A DNA stretch of 64,000 nucleotides from NORP259 sp041398705 (GCA_041398705.1 JAWKUI010000003.1:248001-312000); one strand, 5' to 3'; shown: positions 25,420 to 34,437, numbered from the stretch's first letter. Numbers and translations are program-made. The notes: generated by a model from the letters alone, not told the origin.

Positions 25420-26535
25420 ATGCTGCCCGTCTTCGATGCCCACGTGGATTCGATCCAGCGCGCCCTCGACCTGGGCCACGACCTGGCCCGGTCGACGCCG
25501 GGGCACCTGGACCTGCCGCGGGCGGAGCGGGGCGGACTGCGCGCGGTGGTGATGACCGCTTGGGTCGACCCCAAGTACGAAGCCGGCGGGCGCAGCGCGG
25601 ACCGGGCGCGGGCGTTGATCGGCGCCTTGCACGATCTGGCGCGGCGTCACCCGGAGCAGCTGCGGCTTTGCGGCAACGGGGCGGAACTGGCGGCGCAAGG
25701 GGGGCCGATCGCCGCGATCCCCGCGATCGAAGGGGGCCACCCGCTCGAGGGTTCGCACGAGCGCCTCGTCGAGTTCTTCGAGTACGGCGTGCGCGTGCTC
25801 ACCCTCGTGTGGAACAACCACCTCGATTGGGTGCGCTCGTGCCAGCCGGCGGAAGGCGCCGATGTGCCGGAGGGGCTGAGCGGGAAGGGGCGGCGCCTCG
25901 TGCAGGCGATGAACCGCCTCGGCATCCTCATCGACGTGTCCCACGCCGCCGAATCCTCGGTGCGCGACGTGCTCGCCGCGAGCGATCGGCCGGTGATCGC
26001 TTCCCATTCCGGTTGCCGCGCGTTGAACGACCATCCGCGCAATCTATCGGATGCCACCCTGCGGGAGCTTGCGCGGGCAGGCGGGGTGCTCGGCGTGGTG
26101 TTCTGCACCCCTTTCCTCAGCGGCGATGCGCGCCGGGAAGAGGCGCGGCTCCGGCAGCGCGCGGCGTACAAAGCCCTATCCGGCCGCAACCAGACCGAAT
26201 TGGAACTGCGCCAGGCGGAATACCTGCAGCGCGAAGCTTCGCCCTTTGTCTTGGAAACCGTCGTGCGCCACATCCTGCACGCGGTGGGCGTGATGGGTGC
26301 GGCGCACGTGGGTCTGGGCTCGGACTATGATGGCATTCAGCGCACGCCCGCCGAGTTACCGGATGCGGCGAGTTATCCGCGTTTGGCACAGGCCTTGCGC
26401 GCGGCGGGTCTGAGCGCCGAGGAGGTCGAAGGCATCTTCTGGGGCAACATGGCGCGGGTGTTTGCGCAGGCGACCGGATCCGGAACCCAAGCGGCCCGGG
26501 CGACGATGCGCCGCCCGGGGCCGGTGGTGCTTTGA
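25420..26535 (+). CDS. membrane dipeptidase-like peptidase, family M19
   Basis: A 371-residue protein with the zinc-ligand motif DAHVD (H8, D10), the bridging Glu in AIPAIEGGH (about 104), LTLVWNNH, GILIDVSHAAESSV, VIASHSGCRALNDHPRN, and near the C-terminus GLGSDYDGI and WGNMARVF. These are all ordered as in renal-dipeptidase-type M19 enzymes, which cleave dipeptides including D-amino-acid substrates. No signal peptide is visible, so it is probably cytosolic. It converges on the DUF4870 gene. Confidence 0.9.
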   Translation: MLPVFDAHVDSIQRALDLGHDLARSTPGHLDLPRAERGGLRAVVMTAWVDPKYEAGGRSADRARALIGALHDLARRHPEQLRLCGNGAELAAQGGPIAAIPAIEGGHPLEGSHERLVEFFEYGVRVLTLVWNNHLDWVRSCQPAEGADVPEGLSGKGRRLVQAMNRLGILIDVSHAAESSVRDVLAASDRPVIASHSGCRALNDHPRNLSDATLRELARAGGVLGVVFCTPFLSGDARREEARLRQRAAYKALSGRNQTELELRQAEYLQREASPFVLETVVRHILHAVGVMGAAHVGLGSDYDGIQRTPAELPDAASYPRLAQALRAAGLSAEEVEGIFWGNMARVFAQATGSGTQAARATMRRPGPVVL

Positions 26536-26551
26536 TCGCCGGTTCGCTCGC

Positions 26552-26914
26552 CTAGGAGAAGAAGCGCACGGTGAAGGGGTAGCGATAGCTGCGGCCTTCG
26601 CTGGCTTTGATGCCGCCCACGATCGCTAGCACGATGGCAGCGATGCCGAGTGCCCAGGCCATGAAGATGCCGATCAGGATCAGGCTCAACACGGCGCAGA
26701 CGATGTAGCCGAGGAACACCGAGATGTGGAAGTTGATCGCTTCGATGGCTTGGCGGCGCACGAAGTCGGATTGATCGCCTTTGGTCAGCAGCACGATGAC
26801 CGGCCCCAGCAGGTCGAAGAGGGGCAAGGGCAGCAGGGCGGACAGGTGGGCGATGGCGCCCCAGCGTTGTTCTTCAGCGCTGGCGGCTTCGATGCGCTCG
26901 GTGGAGTCAAACAT
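26552..26914 (-). CDS. DUF4870 membrane protein
   Basis: A 120-residue protein with AEEQRWGAIAHLSALLPLPLFDLLGPVIVLLTKGDQSDFVRRQAIEAINFHISVF and then two helices. The conserved W-x-x-x-x-H-L-x-x-L, LLTKG-D-x-x-F-V-R-x-Q-A-x-E-A-x-N-F block is the DUF4870 (Tic20-like fold) signature. It is a small inner-membrane protein of unknown role. I start it at MFDSTERIEA, 14 residues inside the longest frame. Confidence 0.85.
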   Translation of the reverse strand: MFDSTERIEAASAEEQRWGAIAHLSALLPLPLFDLLGPVIVLLTKGDQSDFVRRQAIEAINFHISVFLGYIVCAVLSLILIGIFMAWALGIAAIVLAIVGGIKASEGRSYRYPFTVRFFS

Positions 26915-27054
26915 GGCGGGGACCCTTACGGTCGATCGGGGGGATTCTTCACCCATCTATTGGGATATCGGCGCCCAGGATTTCAAGAAATCCGCTGCAA
27001 CCCGCCGGCCCGCGCAACGGTCTTCGGGGTGAGCAGCCCTTGGAGGGGGCCAAT

Positions 27055-27489
27055 ATGCGACAGGACTTCACCGATGTGGATGACACCCATTCCCTGATGA
27101 ATCTCGAGCCCGGTCAATATGCCGGGGAGGTGGCGGACGTGCGGGTAACCCTCGCACGGGACGGCAGCCCGCGCTGGGGCATCCAGTGGCGGGTGTGCGC
27201 GGGGCCCCTGGCTGGGCGCACCCTGGCCTGGGACAACTTGAACTGGTCGGATCGCGGGTTGCCGCGGGTCAAGTGGATGCTTGGCCTGCTCGGGTTCGAT
27301 GTGACCGGCGTGCTGGAACTCGAGCCCGATGATCTGCTGGGGCGGCGCGCCCTGGTGCAGATCCAGCGCGAGCAGTACGAAGAGCCCGGAACTGGGCAAC
27401 GGGTCGAGCGGGCGGTGGTGCCGTACCGGGGGTACGAGGCTTTGCCCGAGGACCCCGACCTGGAGGGCGTGTTCGATGAGGCTTCGTGA
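27055..27489 (+). CDS. DUF669-like protein
   Basis: A 144-residue protein starting at MRQDFTDVDDTHS with a strong GGAGG 8 bases upstream. The N-terminal LEPGQYAGEVADVRVTLARDGSPRWGIQWRVCAGPLAGRTLAWDNL pattern resembles DUF669 proteins, often phage-associated and predicted to bind single-stranded DNA as OB-fold relatives. Here it is followed by cytidine deaminase and DNA ligase genes, so a DNA-metabolic role is plausible but unproven. No phage genes surround it. Confidence 0.65.
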   Translation: MRQDFTDVDDTHSLMNLEPGQYAGEVADVRVTLARDGSPRWGIQWRVCAGPLAGRTLAWDNLNWSDRGLPRVKWMLGLLGFDVTGVLELEPDDLLGRRALVQIQREQYEEPGTGQRVERAVVPYRGYEALPEDPDLEGVFDEAS

Positions 27490-27611
27490 GCGAGGCCCGC
27501 ACAAGGGCGGGGGGGCGGCGTATGCCGACCCCCGCGCCGGGTGCGGAACCGGGGCCGCCACGGCATCCAAAAGCGTTGACCTGGACCTCGTGCGAGGGGA
27601 CCCTGGGGGGC

Positions 27612-28040
27612 ATGCACGACGTGTCTTCCCTCGATGCCCCGACCCAGGAGTTGATCGCGGCCGCCCGCGCGGCGCGGCGCAATTCCTACAGTCCGTACTC
27701 GCACTTCGCCGTCGGGGCCAGCGTGCGCACGGCGGACGGTGCCCTGCATGCGGGCTGCAACGTGGAGAATGCCTCGTTTGGCCTGACCCTGTGTGCCGAG
27801 CGCAATGCGATCGTGACGGCGGTCGGACAGGGAGCGCGCCGGATCACGGCGGTGGCGATCGCCACCGATGGCGACGGGCCGCGGGCCTGGCCGTGCGGCG
27901 CGTGTCGGCAGGTCTTGGCCGAATTCGGGCCGGACATGGAGGTTTTCGTCGTGGGCGATGGGGACGCGGTGTGGGCCGGGCGGCTTGGGGAGTTGTTGCC
28001 CCATCAATTCGACTTTCCCTTCTCTGGGGAGGGTTCCTGA
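27612..28040 (+). CDS. cdd: cytidine deaminase
   Basis: A 142-residue zinc enzyme converting (deoxy)cytidine to (deoxy)uridine in pyrimidine salvage. Key motifs: RNSYSPYSHFAVGASV (substrate loop, 23-38), GCNVENASFGLTLCAERNAI (C61 zinc ligand, E63 proton shuttle) and PCGACRQVLAEF (C95 and C98 zinc ligands). This is the three-cysteine tetrameric type. The start at MHDVSSLDAP has a G-rich stretch just upstream. It lies 2 bases upstream of the ligA start. Confidence 0.93.
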   Translation: MHDVSSLDAPTQELIAAARAARRNSYSPYSHFAVGASVRTADGALHAGCNVENASFGLTLCAERNAIVTAVGQGARRITAVAIATDGDGPRAWPCGACRQVLAEFGPDMEVFVVGDGDAVWAGRLGELLPHQFDFPFSGEGS

Positions 28041-28042
28041 CC

Positions 28043-30172
28043 ATGGCGGGTGCCCAGGACGGAGCGCAGACGCGAATGCGTGACCTCGCGCAGCGCCTCA
28101 GCGCAGCCAACCGCGAATACTACGTCGAAGGACGTTCGCCGATCAGCGATGCCGAGTACGACCGGATGTTCCGCGAGCTGCTCGAACTCGAGGCGGCGCA
28201 CCCGGAATGGAAGGCGGAGGATTCACCCACCGGACGGGTGGGGGCGCCGCTGCCCGAGGGGTCGAGCTTCGAGAAGGTGGCGCACGTGGTGCCGATGCTC
28301 TCGATCGACAGCCTGTTCGATGAGGAGTCGGTGCGCGACTACGAGAAGCGCATGCGGCGGTACTTGAACGTGCCCGAGGACGAGGCGCTGGCGTTCAGCG
28401 TCGAGCCCAAGTTCGACGGGGTCAGCGCGGCACTCATCTACGAGGATGGCGTGTTGGTGCGCGGGCTCACGCGCGGAGACGGGGAGGTCGGGGAGAACAT
28501 CCTCGCTAACCTGCTCACCGTGCGGAACATCCCGGTGGAGCTCTCCGGCGAGTGCCGGCCGGTTCCGAAGTTGTTGGAGGTGCGCGGCGAAGTGCTGATC
28601 GCCACCGATCGCTTCGAGGATTTCAACCGGAGGCGGGCGGAGGAAGGGCAGCCGGTACTGGCCAACGCGCGCAATGCCACCTCTGGTGCCCTGCGCCGCA
28701 ACGATCCCGCCGAGGTGGCGCGGTATCCGCTCGAGTTCTTCAGCTACGCCGCGCCGCGCATCGAGGGGTTGGAGGAGACACCGCAAACCCAGGGCGAGAC
28801 CTTCCAGGCGCTCGAGGATTGGGGGCTGCCCCTGTCGGGGTACCAGGAACTCGTGGTGGGCCTCGATGCCTGCCTCGCCTACCACGCGAAGCTCATGGCC
28901 CAGCGGGATGCGATGCCGTTCGAGATCGATGGGGTGGTGGCGAAACTCGACCGGTTCGACCTGCGGGCGCGGCTCGGCATGACGGCGCGGGCGACCCGTT
29001 GGCAGTATGCGCACAAGTTCCCCCCGCGCAGCGAGGTCAGCACGTTGCTCGCCATCGAGGTGCAGGTGGGGGCCAAGGGGCGCTTGACGCCGCGGGCCCA
29101 CGTGGCGCCCGTCGAGGTGGGCGGCGTGACCGTGCGGCACACGACCCTGCACAACGCCGACCACGTGGCGAAGCTGGGCCTGCATCCGGGCGACCGGGTG
29201 TTCCTTGAGCGCGCCGGAGATGTGATTCCCCAGGTGACCGGGGTTTCGGTGCCCGCCAAGGGGCCCGAGCCCGCGGGCTGGCACGAGGAGGTGCCCGAAT
29301 CCCTGCGCGAGGGGGACGGCTACCGCGCCGGGGTGACCGCGCACTATGGCCAGGCGTTCGAGATGCCGAGTCATTGTCCGGCTTGTGGCTCCGAAGTGAT
29401 CGTCAGCGGCAAGTACACCCAGTGTCCCAACGTGCATGGTTGTTTGCCCCAGCGCATGGGGCGCACGATCCACTTTGCGGCGCGGGCGGGAATCGAGATC
29501 GAATCGATCGGCGAAAAGGCCGTGGCGCAGTTGTTCGAGGCCGGTTTGATCCGGGACCCCGCCGATCTGTTCCAGCTGAAGGTGGAGGATCTGCTGCCGC
29601 TCGAGCGTTGGGGGCAGAAGTCGGCGGAAAACCTCGTGCGCGAACTTGAGGCGCGGCGGCACATTCCCTTCGGACGTTTCCTCGCGGCGCTGGCGATTCC
29701 CGGGCTCGGAGAGACGGTGGGCGAATTGCTCGCGCGGCACTATGCCACCTTCGAGGAGTTGCGGCACACCGACGCGGAGGCCCTGGAGCACATCGATGGG
29801 CTTGGGCCCAAGACGGCGGCCCAGGTGCTCGAGTGGTTGGCCGATGCGCGCAACATCGACCTGGTCGAGCGCATGTTCGCCGCGGGTGTGACCCTGGAAG
29901 CGCCGGGGGCCCGTGGGGGCGGGGTGCTCGACGGCAAACGCGTCGTGTTTACGGGTACCCTCGAACACACCACGCGTGCGGAAGCCAAAAAACTCGTGGA
30001 GGAGGCGGGTGGCCAGGTGGCTTCGGCAGTCAGCGCCAAGACCCACGTGCTGGTGCAGGGGGGCAAACCCGGCAGCAAGGCGAAGAAGGCGGCGGAGCTG
30101 GGCGTGGAGGTCTGGGATGAAGCCACCTTCCGCGATCGACTAGGGCTGGAGCCGGTTCCCGAGGGGTCCTGA
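28043..30172 (+). CDS. ligA: NAD-dependent DNA ligase LigA
   Basis: A 709-residue ligase that seals nicks in replication and repair. Order: Ia domain with YYVEGRSPISDAEYDRMFREL and PLPEGSSFEKVAHVVPMLSIDSLFDEE; adenylation site EPKFDG (Lys123); OB fold; Cys4 zinc finger (CPACGSEVIVSGKYTQCPNVHGC); helix-hairpin-helix repeats (LAIPGLGETVGELLARHYATFEEL, IDGLGPKTAAQVLEWL); C-terminal BRCT domain (RVVFTGTLEHTTRAEAKKLVEEAGG). The start at MAGAQDG has GGAGGG 12 bases upstream. Confidence 0.96.
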   Translation: MAGAQDGAQTRMRDLAQRLSAANREYYVEGRSPISDAEYDRMFRELLELEAAHPEWKAEDSPTGRVGAPLPEGSSFEKVAHVVPMLSIDSLFDEESVRDYEKRMRRYLNVPEDEALAFSVEPKFDGVSAALIYEDGVLVRGLTRGDGEVGENILANLLTVRNIPVELSGECRPVPKLLEVRGEVLIATDRFEDFNRRRAEEGQPVLANARNATSGALRRNDPAEVARYPLEFFSYAAPRIEGLEETPQTQGETFQALEDWGLPLSGYQELVVGLDACLAYHAKLMAQRDAMPFEIDGVVAKLDRFDLRARLGMTARATRWQYAHKFPPRSEVSTLLAIEVQVGAKGRLTPRAHVAPVEVGGVTVRHTTLHNADHVAKLGLHPGDRVFLERAGDVIPQVTGVSVPAKGPEPAGWHEEVPESLREGDGYRAGVTAHYGQAFEMPSHCPACGSEVIVSGKYTQCPNVHGCLPQRMGRTIHFAARAGIEIESIGEKAVAQLFEAGLIRDPADLFQLKVEDLLPLERWGQKSAENLVRELEARRHIPFGRFLAALAIPGLGETVGELLARHYATFEELRHTDAEALEHIDGLGPKTAAQVLEWLADARNIDLVERMFAAGVTLEAPGARGGGVLDGKRVVFTGTLEHTTRAEAKKLVEEAGGQVASAVSAKTHVLVQGGKPGSKAKKAAELGVEVWDEATFRDRLGLEPVPEGS

Positions 30173-30230
30173 GTCCCGAACGCGGAGTTGCGGAATCCCC
30201 CCTGGGTGGGGAATTGCCGGGGTAGGGGCT

Positions 30231-30941
30231 ATGATGCCCCTGCCCATGGCGCAGGACACCCAGCACGGTTCCACGGGGGGCGAGGGGGAGGAACACTCCG
30301 ACTTCGTCCTGCCGGAGGAATTCCATAACGATGAAACCGCCCACCTCGTGCAAGAGGCCCAGGCGGGCAATGTGGATGCGTTGAACGAATTGTTCGCGCG
30401 CTACCACCAGACCATGATCGAGGTGGCCCGGCGCCAGCTCGGTCCCCGCTTGCGCTTGAAGGAGGATCCCGACGATCTGGCGCAAACGACCTTCCGGGAG
30501 GCGACCCGCGACTTCGCGCGCTATCGCTACCAGGGAGAGAGTTCGCTGCTGGCGTGGCTCGTACAGATCCTGAAGAACAAGATCCGCGACAAGGCGGAGT
30601 TCTACTCGGCGGGCAAACGCGATCAGGGTCGGGAGCGTTCGCTCGAAACCGGCGAGGGCACCCTGGCCGAGGGCACCATCGATGTGCCGACGCACGACCT
30701 GTCGGTGACCCAGGTGGTCAGCCGCGGGGAGAGCATCGATCTTTTGCGTCAGGCGCTCGAAGGGCTTTCCGATGAGCACCGCAAGGCGATCACCCTGGTC
30801 TTCTTCGAGGGACTTACCCTTCGCGAAGCGGGCGAGCGTATGGGCGGCAAGTCCGAAGATGCGGTGCGCATGATGCTGCGCCGGGCGGAGTCGAAACTCG
30901 GCGAAAAGCTGCGTTCGACCCTCGGCCGCGATCTGGGTTGA
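30231..30941 (+). CDS. ECF-type RNA polymerase sigma factor
   Basis: A 236-residue protein. Region 2: ALNELFARYHQTMIEVARRQLGPRLRLKEDPDDLAQTTFREATRDFARYRYQGESSLLAWLVQILKNKIRD. The D-D-L-x-Q-x-T-F core matches planctomycete-expanded ECF-like sigma factors. Region 4: LRQALEGLSDEHRKAITLVFFEGLTLREAGERMGGKSEDAVRMMLRRAESKLGEKL. A disordered acidic N-terminus of about 45 residues precedes region 2. No anti-sigma gene is adjacent. Two close Met codons (residues 1 and 6) are possible starts. Confidence 0.9.
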   Translation: MMPLPMAQDTQHGSTGGEGEEHSDFVLPEEFHNDETAHLVQEAQAGNVDALNELFARYHQTMIEVARRQLGPRLRLKEDPDDLAQTTFREATRDFARYRYQGESSLLAWLVQILKNKIRDKAEFYSAGKRDQGRERSLETGEGTLAEGTIDVPTHDLSVTQVVSRGESIDLLRQALEGLSDEHRKAITLVFFEGLTLREAGERMGGKSEDAVRMMLRRAESKLGEKLRSTLGRDLG

Positions 30942-30987
30942 ACCCCGGATGCGAGTGGATTCCGGCGAATTCCGGAATTCCGTGGAT

Positions 30988-31782
30988 TCAGGCGAGGGTG
31001 GGCTCGCGCAGAACCTGCGTCAGCTCCATCGCAACCGCCAGGGCGATCTCGGCCGGTTCCTTGGACGGCGAACCGACGCCGATGGGGCAGGTCACCCGCT
31101 CGAGGGTCGAGGGTTCGAAACCGCGTTGCAGCAGTTGCTGCTGGAAGCGTTTCCACTTGCGCTCGGAGCCGATCAAGCCCACGTAGGCCAGGTCGTCGCG
31201 GCGAAGGGCTTCTTGCAGCACCTCCATGTCGAGCGCGTGGCTGTGGGTCATGATGAGCACGGCGCTTCCGGGGGGCAGGTCGGCGACTTCGGCTTCGGGG
31301 CTGTCGACGAGGCGCAGTTCGTAGGGGCGGGATTCGGCGGGGCGGGGGATCAGTTCCGCTGCTTCGCGTGGATCGATCAACAGCACCTCCGCGCGCAGCC
31401 ATGGCGCCAATCCGCCCAGGGCCTGGCCCACGTGGCCGGCTCCGAAGATCGCCACGTGCCGGCGGCGCCAGTGGTGGCTTTCGAGGAACAGGGTGACCGA
31501 ACCTCCGCAGCATTGCCCGGCGGCGGCGGCCAGGGGCACGGCCAGGCTGGCGGTGCGGTCGCGCGTTTCGGCGAGCAGTTCGGCGGCTTTTTCCAGGGCG
31601 AGCTGTTCGAGGCGACCGCCGCCGATGGTGCCCCAGTGGAGACCCTGGGCGGTGACCACCATGCGCGTGCCGGGGTCGCGGGGGGTGCTGCCTTGGGTGT
31701 GCACCACGGTGACGACCACACAGGGAGTCCGCCGGTCGCGCAGACCGCCGAGCGCGTCGAGCCAGGCACTGGCGGGATCCAT
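30988..31782 (-). CDS. XdhC/CoxI-family molybdenum-enzyme maturation protein
   Basis: A 264-residue protein: N-terminal XdhC/CoxI domain (VVVTVVHTQGSTPRDPGTRMVVT, GTIGGGRLEQLALEKA, AAGQCCGGSVTLFLE) and a C-terminal Rossmann domain (HVAIFGAGHVGQALGGLAPWL, IMTHSHALDMEVLQEALRRDDLAYVGLIGSERKW, VTCPIGVGSPSKEPAEIALAVAMEL). Family members insert or sulfurate the Mo cofactor of xanthine dehydrogenase-type enzymes. No such hydroxylase is encoded in this window, so its partner must be elsewhere. It converges on the sigma factor gene. Confidence 0.9.
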   Translation of the reverse strand: MDPASAWLDALGGLRDRRTPCVVVTVVHTQGSTPRDPGTRMVVTAQGLHWGTIGGGRLEQLALEKAAELLAETRDRTASLAVPLAAAAGQCCGGSVTLFLESHHWRRRHVAIFGAGHVGQALGGLAPWLRAEVLLIDPREAAELIPRPAESRPYELRLVDSPEAEVADLPPGSAVLIMTHSHALDMEVLQEALRRDDLAYVGLIGSERKWKRFQQQLLQRGFEPSTLERVTCPIGVGSPSKEPAEIALAVAMELTQVLREPTLA

Positions 31783-31961
31783 GGGCGGATGGGGCGGCGG
31801 GAAAGGGGGTCCCGGGGCGAGGAATTCGCGGGGGACTCAGGCCCGGGTCGGGCGGGGGTCGCGCAGGGCTGCGGCTCCAGGGGCCAGGTGCCGGGCGGCA
31901 GGGACCGGTTGCCGGACGGCAGGGGCCGGGGGTCGAACGAACCCCGGCGGGCGGGCCGGGG

Positions 31962-32037
31962 TGGTGGGCCGTACTGGACTCGAACCAGTAACTTCCACGC
32001 TGTGAACATGGCACTCTACCAATTGAGTTAACGGCCC
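31962..32037 (-). tRNA. tRNA-Val (anticodon CAC)
   Basis: Cloverleaf on the minus strand: 7-bp acceptor GGGCCGT/ACGGCCC; D stem ACTC/GAGT with loop AATTGGTA; anticodon stem CCATG/CGTGG with loop TTCACAG (anticodon CAC, reading GUG); 5-base variable region; T stem ACTGG/CCAGT with loop TTCGAGT. Discriminator A is followed by an encoded CCA. All stems pair, with one G-U in the anticodon stem. Confidence 0.95.
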
Positions 32038-32247
32038 GTTCGAGGGGGGAAGAATAGTGTCGGGCGGGGCCGGCAGCAAGCGTGCAGGCCTTGGAGATTC
32101 CTAAAAAATGGGGGCGGGGCGCGGGGCTTCGTGGCTGGGTGGACCCGGGCGGTGGAGGGGGCGGGCGTTCCCAGGCCCGGCAAGTCGCCGGGAAGCGGCC
32201 GGTCATTCGCGGAGGTACCGGGCCGGGCCAGCGGGTACCCTGCCCGG

Positions 32248-32631
32248 GTGACCTGGAAGATTCGCAGTCTCCTGATCGTGGCCGCGGCGGTGCTCGTGTA
32301 CGGGATCCTGTACTGGGTCCTGCAACGCGCCGAACACGGGGGATCTCCGGGGGGGGCCAAGGCTCCGGCCTTCGTGGCCGCCCCGGCTTCGGTTTTCGGT
32401 GCCGGGGGACCGCGGGAGGCCCTGGAGGTCCGGCTCGAGGGCCGGCCTGGGGATGCGGCGCCGCTCTTGCTGGGGTGGGGCCGCGCGGACCTGGTGCAGG
32501 TTCTCGGCTGGCCCCAGCGGGCGCAGGGGAATCAGTGGTGGTACCCGATGAACGGCAGTTATCTCGTTTTGCGCTGGGGGCCTGACAATTCGGTTGCCCA
32601 GGTCCTATGGCAGAACACGGAACCTGAGTGA
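32248..32631 (+). CDS. membrane-anchored protein with BamE/SmpA-like C-terminus
   Basis: A 127-residue protein from a GTG start (VTWKIRSLLIVAAAVLVYGILYWVL): one N-terminal transmembrane helix, a short Gly/Ala-rich linker, then ADLVQVLGWPQRAQGNQWWYPMNGSYLVLRWGPDNSVAQVLW. The 'V-x-x-x-L-G-x-P ... G ... W-x-Y ... L-x-x-x-F/W ... V-x-x-V' pattern resembles the SmpA/OmlA (BamE) fold, but the assignment is tentative. The upstream ATG-started frame is GC-rich and unlike protein. It lies 4 bases upstream of an alpha/beta-hydrolase gene, so the two are probably co-transcribed. Confidence 0.65.
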   Translation: MTWKIRSLLIVAAAVLVYGILYWVLQRAEHGGSPGGAKAPAFVAAPASVFGAGGPREALEVRLEGRPGDAAPLLLGWGRADLVQVLGWPQRAQGNQWWYPMNGSYLVLRWGPDNSVAQVLWQNTEPE

Positions 32632-32635
32632 CCCC

Positions 32636-33691
32636 ATGCCGTACCCGCTCAACTTTGGTCTGCGCGCCTTCCGTGGAGGCGCCGCCGTGCTCAGCCGCGT
32701 TGTTCCGCCGCTGGGGTATCGATTGCATTGGTCGCTGTTCGTGCGATCGCCGAAGCCGGCGCGGGTTTCCGAAGAGAGTCTGCACTTCCTCGAGAGCCAC
32801 GGTCGCCAGCAGATTCTCGAAGTCGAGGGGCACCGGGTGCCGGCCTACACCATGCGCCCTGCGATGCAGACGCGCATGCGCGTGCTCTTGATCCATGGCT
32901 GGGGCAGCCGAGCGGCCGCGCTGCTGCCGATGGCCAAGTTGATGATGCGCGATGGCGCCGAAGTCATCGCTTTCGATGGGCCGGGGTCGGGTCTGACCGG
33001 CAAACACACGGTCTATCTGCCCGAGCAGATGGCCGTCGTGGATCGCCTGCAGCGCGAGCTGGGTCCAATCGATGTGGTGGTCGGCCATTCCTTCGGGGGC
33101 ATCGTCGCGGCGCACTCGATCGCCGAGGGCCTGCTGCCTTCGTGCCGCGTGTTCGCAACGATCGCTTCGCCGAATTCGTTCGAGGTGATGACCCAACGCC
33201 ACCTGCGCTTCTTCTGGCAACCGGAAGGGGCGCTCGACTACTTCGACAAGCGGGTGCAAGAACTCACCGGCTCGGAGATCGGGCGTTACGGGATCGGCGA
33301 GGCGCTGGCGCAATTGCGGCCGGGGCGCCTGCGGTACCTTTGCTTGCACGATCACTCGGATGAGGACGTGCCCGTGAGCGATGCCCAGGAGATCGGGCGT
33401 GCTTTGCCTTGGGCTCAAGTGGAGATCACCGCCGGACTGGGCCACAACCGCATCCTTCGGGAGGAATCGGTGATCCGGCGGGTGGTGGAGTACATCGACG
33501 AATCGATGTACGGCGTGCCCGAAGTGGCGGCGACGATGCCGGACGCGGAGCATGCAGAAGCAGCGCATCCTGACGCGGCGCCCGCTGCCGCGATGCCAGG
33601 TCCAGCCGACGGGCCGCACATCGATCCTGCCGCGAGCGGGGCCGCCGGATCGCCTGGCGAAAGCGCGCCCCCCGGCAACGAGCTCGGCTGA
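32636..33691 (+). CDS. alpha/beta-fold hydrolase
   Basis: A 351-residue protein with MRVLLIHGWGSRAAALLP (oxyanion loop), AFDGPGSGLT, nucleophile elbow VVGHSFGG, an acid in HDHSDEDVPVSDA and the catalytic His in GLGHNRILRE. All occur in the order of alpha/beta-hydrolases. The last 50 residues form an Ala/Pro-rich, probably disordered tail. The substrate is unknown. The protein appears cytosolic. The gene converges on the NUDIX gene with 13 bases between stops. Confidence 0.85.
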   Translation: MPYPLNFGLRAFRGGAAVLSRVVPPLGYRLHWSLFVRSPKPARVSEESLHFLESHGRQQILEVEGHRVPAYTMRPAMQTRMRVLLIHGWGSRAAALLPMAKLMMRDGAEVIAFDGPGSGLTGKHTVYLPEQMAVVDRLQRELGPIDVVVGHSFGGIVAAHSIAEGLLPSCRVFATIASPNSFEVMTQRHLRFFWQPEGALDYFDKRVQELTGSEIGRYGIGEALAQLRPGRLRYLCLHDHSDEDVPVSDAQEIGRALPWAQVEITAGLGHNRILREESVIRRVVEYIDESMYGVPEVAATMPDAEHAEAAHPDAAPAAAMPGPADGPHIDPAASGAAGSPGESAPPGNELG

Positions 33692-33704
33692 AGCGCAGCG
33701 GGGC

Positions 33705-34301
33705 TTACCAGCCCGGTGTTTCGCGCATGGCGTGGAAGTGGGCGAGCAATCCGTCGAGGATGTGGTACGTCATGCCCCAGATGGTCCATTGCTCGAACTG
33801 CCAGGCGGGATACCGCAGGGTCTTGTCGGGACCTTCGATGCGCTTCTCGCCCGCCAGTTCGCCGGAGAGCAGGCTTTCCAGCGGTACGCGGAAAGCAGCG
33901 CTGGCTTCGGGGCCGAGCACGGGGTCTGTGGGTTCGAACTGTTCGAACACCACGGGCGTGACCCAAAGGGGCAGCTTGGCGCCGCGGGCGCGGGCTTGCA
34001 TGGCGGGCAGGCGGCCTAGGGGGCGCGCCACTGCGGCGAGGTCCACGCCGACCTCCTCGACGGTTTCCCGGGTGGCGCCGGCCACCAGGTCCGCGTCGTA
34101 GTCCTCCAGGTGTCCTCCGGGGAAGGCCACGTGGCCTGACCAGCGATCCCCCTCGCGGTGCGCGCGCTGCATGAACAGGATGCCGGGGTTGTCGAGACCC
34201 TGCAGCACCACCGCCACGGCAGCGTGGCGGACGGTTCGATCGAATGGATCCCCAGCGGGGGTCAGCCGGGAGGCGAGTTCGGCGGGCCAGGGTTCGGGCA
34301 T
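33705..34301 (-). CDS. NUDIX hydrolase, CoA pyrophosphatase-like
   Basis: A 198-residue protein with the complete Nudix box GGHLEDYDADLVAGATRETVEEVGVD (GX5EX7REUXEEXGU) preceded by LFMQRAHREGDRWSGHVAFP. The R-x-x-x-x-x-x-W-S-G-x-x-A/S-F-P-G-G layout is that of NudL/CoAse (NUDT7-like) members cleaving CoA and CoA esters. It also carries WTIWGMTYHIL near the C-terminus, another NudL-like element. The start at MPEPWPAELASRL was preferred over an unconserved N-terminal extension. Confidence 0.87.
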   Translation of the reverse strand: MPEPWPAELASRLTPAGDPFDRTVRHAAVAVVLQGLDNPGILFMQRAHREGDRWSGHVAFPGGHLEDYDADLVAGATRETVEEVGVDLAAVARPLGRLPAMQARARGAKLPLWVTPVVFEQFEPTDPVLGPEASAAFRVPLESLLSGELAGEKRIEGPDKTLRYPAWQFEQWTIWGMTYHILDGLLAHFHAMRETPGW

Positions 34302-34437
34302 GGTGGGTACAGGGTAGCCCGACGGGGTGCCCGGCACGCAGGGGGTCCCAGGCCTTCCCTGGGAACCGATCCCGATTCTCCCGTTCGTGCAGCGCGGGGA
34401 GCCCCGGCGCGTCCCCAAGTGCCGAACCGGGCCCCAG

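Noticed and set aside
30749..33619. 956-codon minus-strand frame crossing the sigma factor, XdhC, tRNA and hydrolase genes
   Set aside because: Runs through a tRNA and several recognised genes; composition is low-complexity Pro/Arg. Shadow frame.
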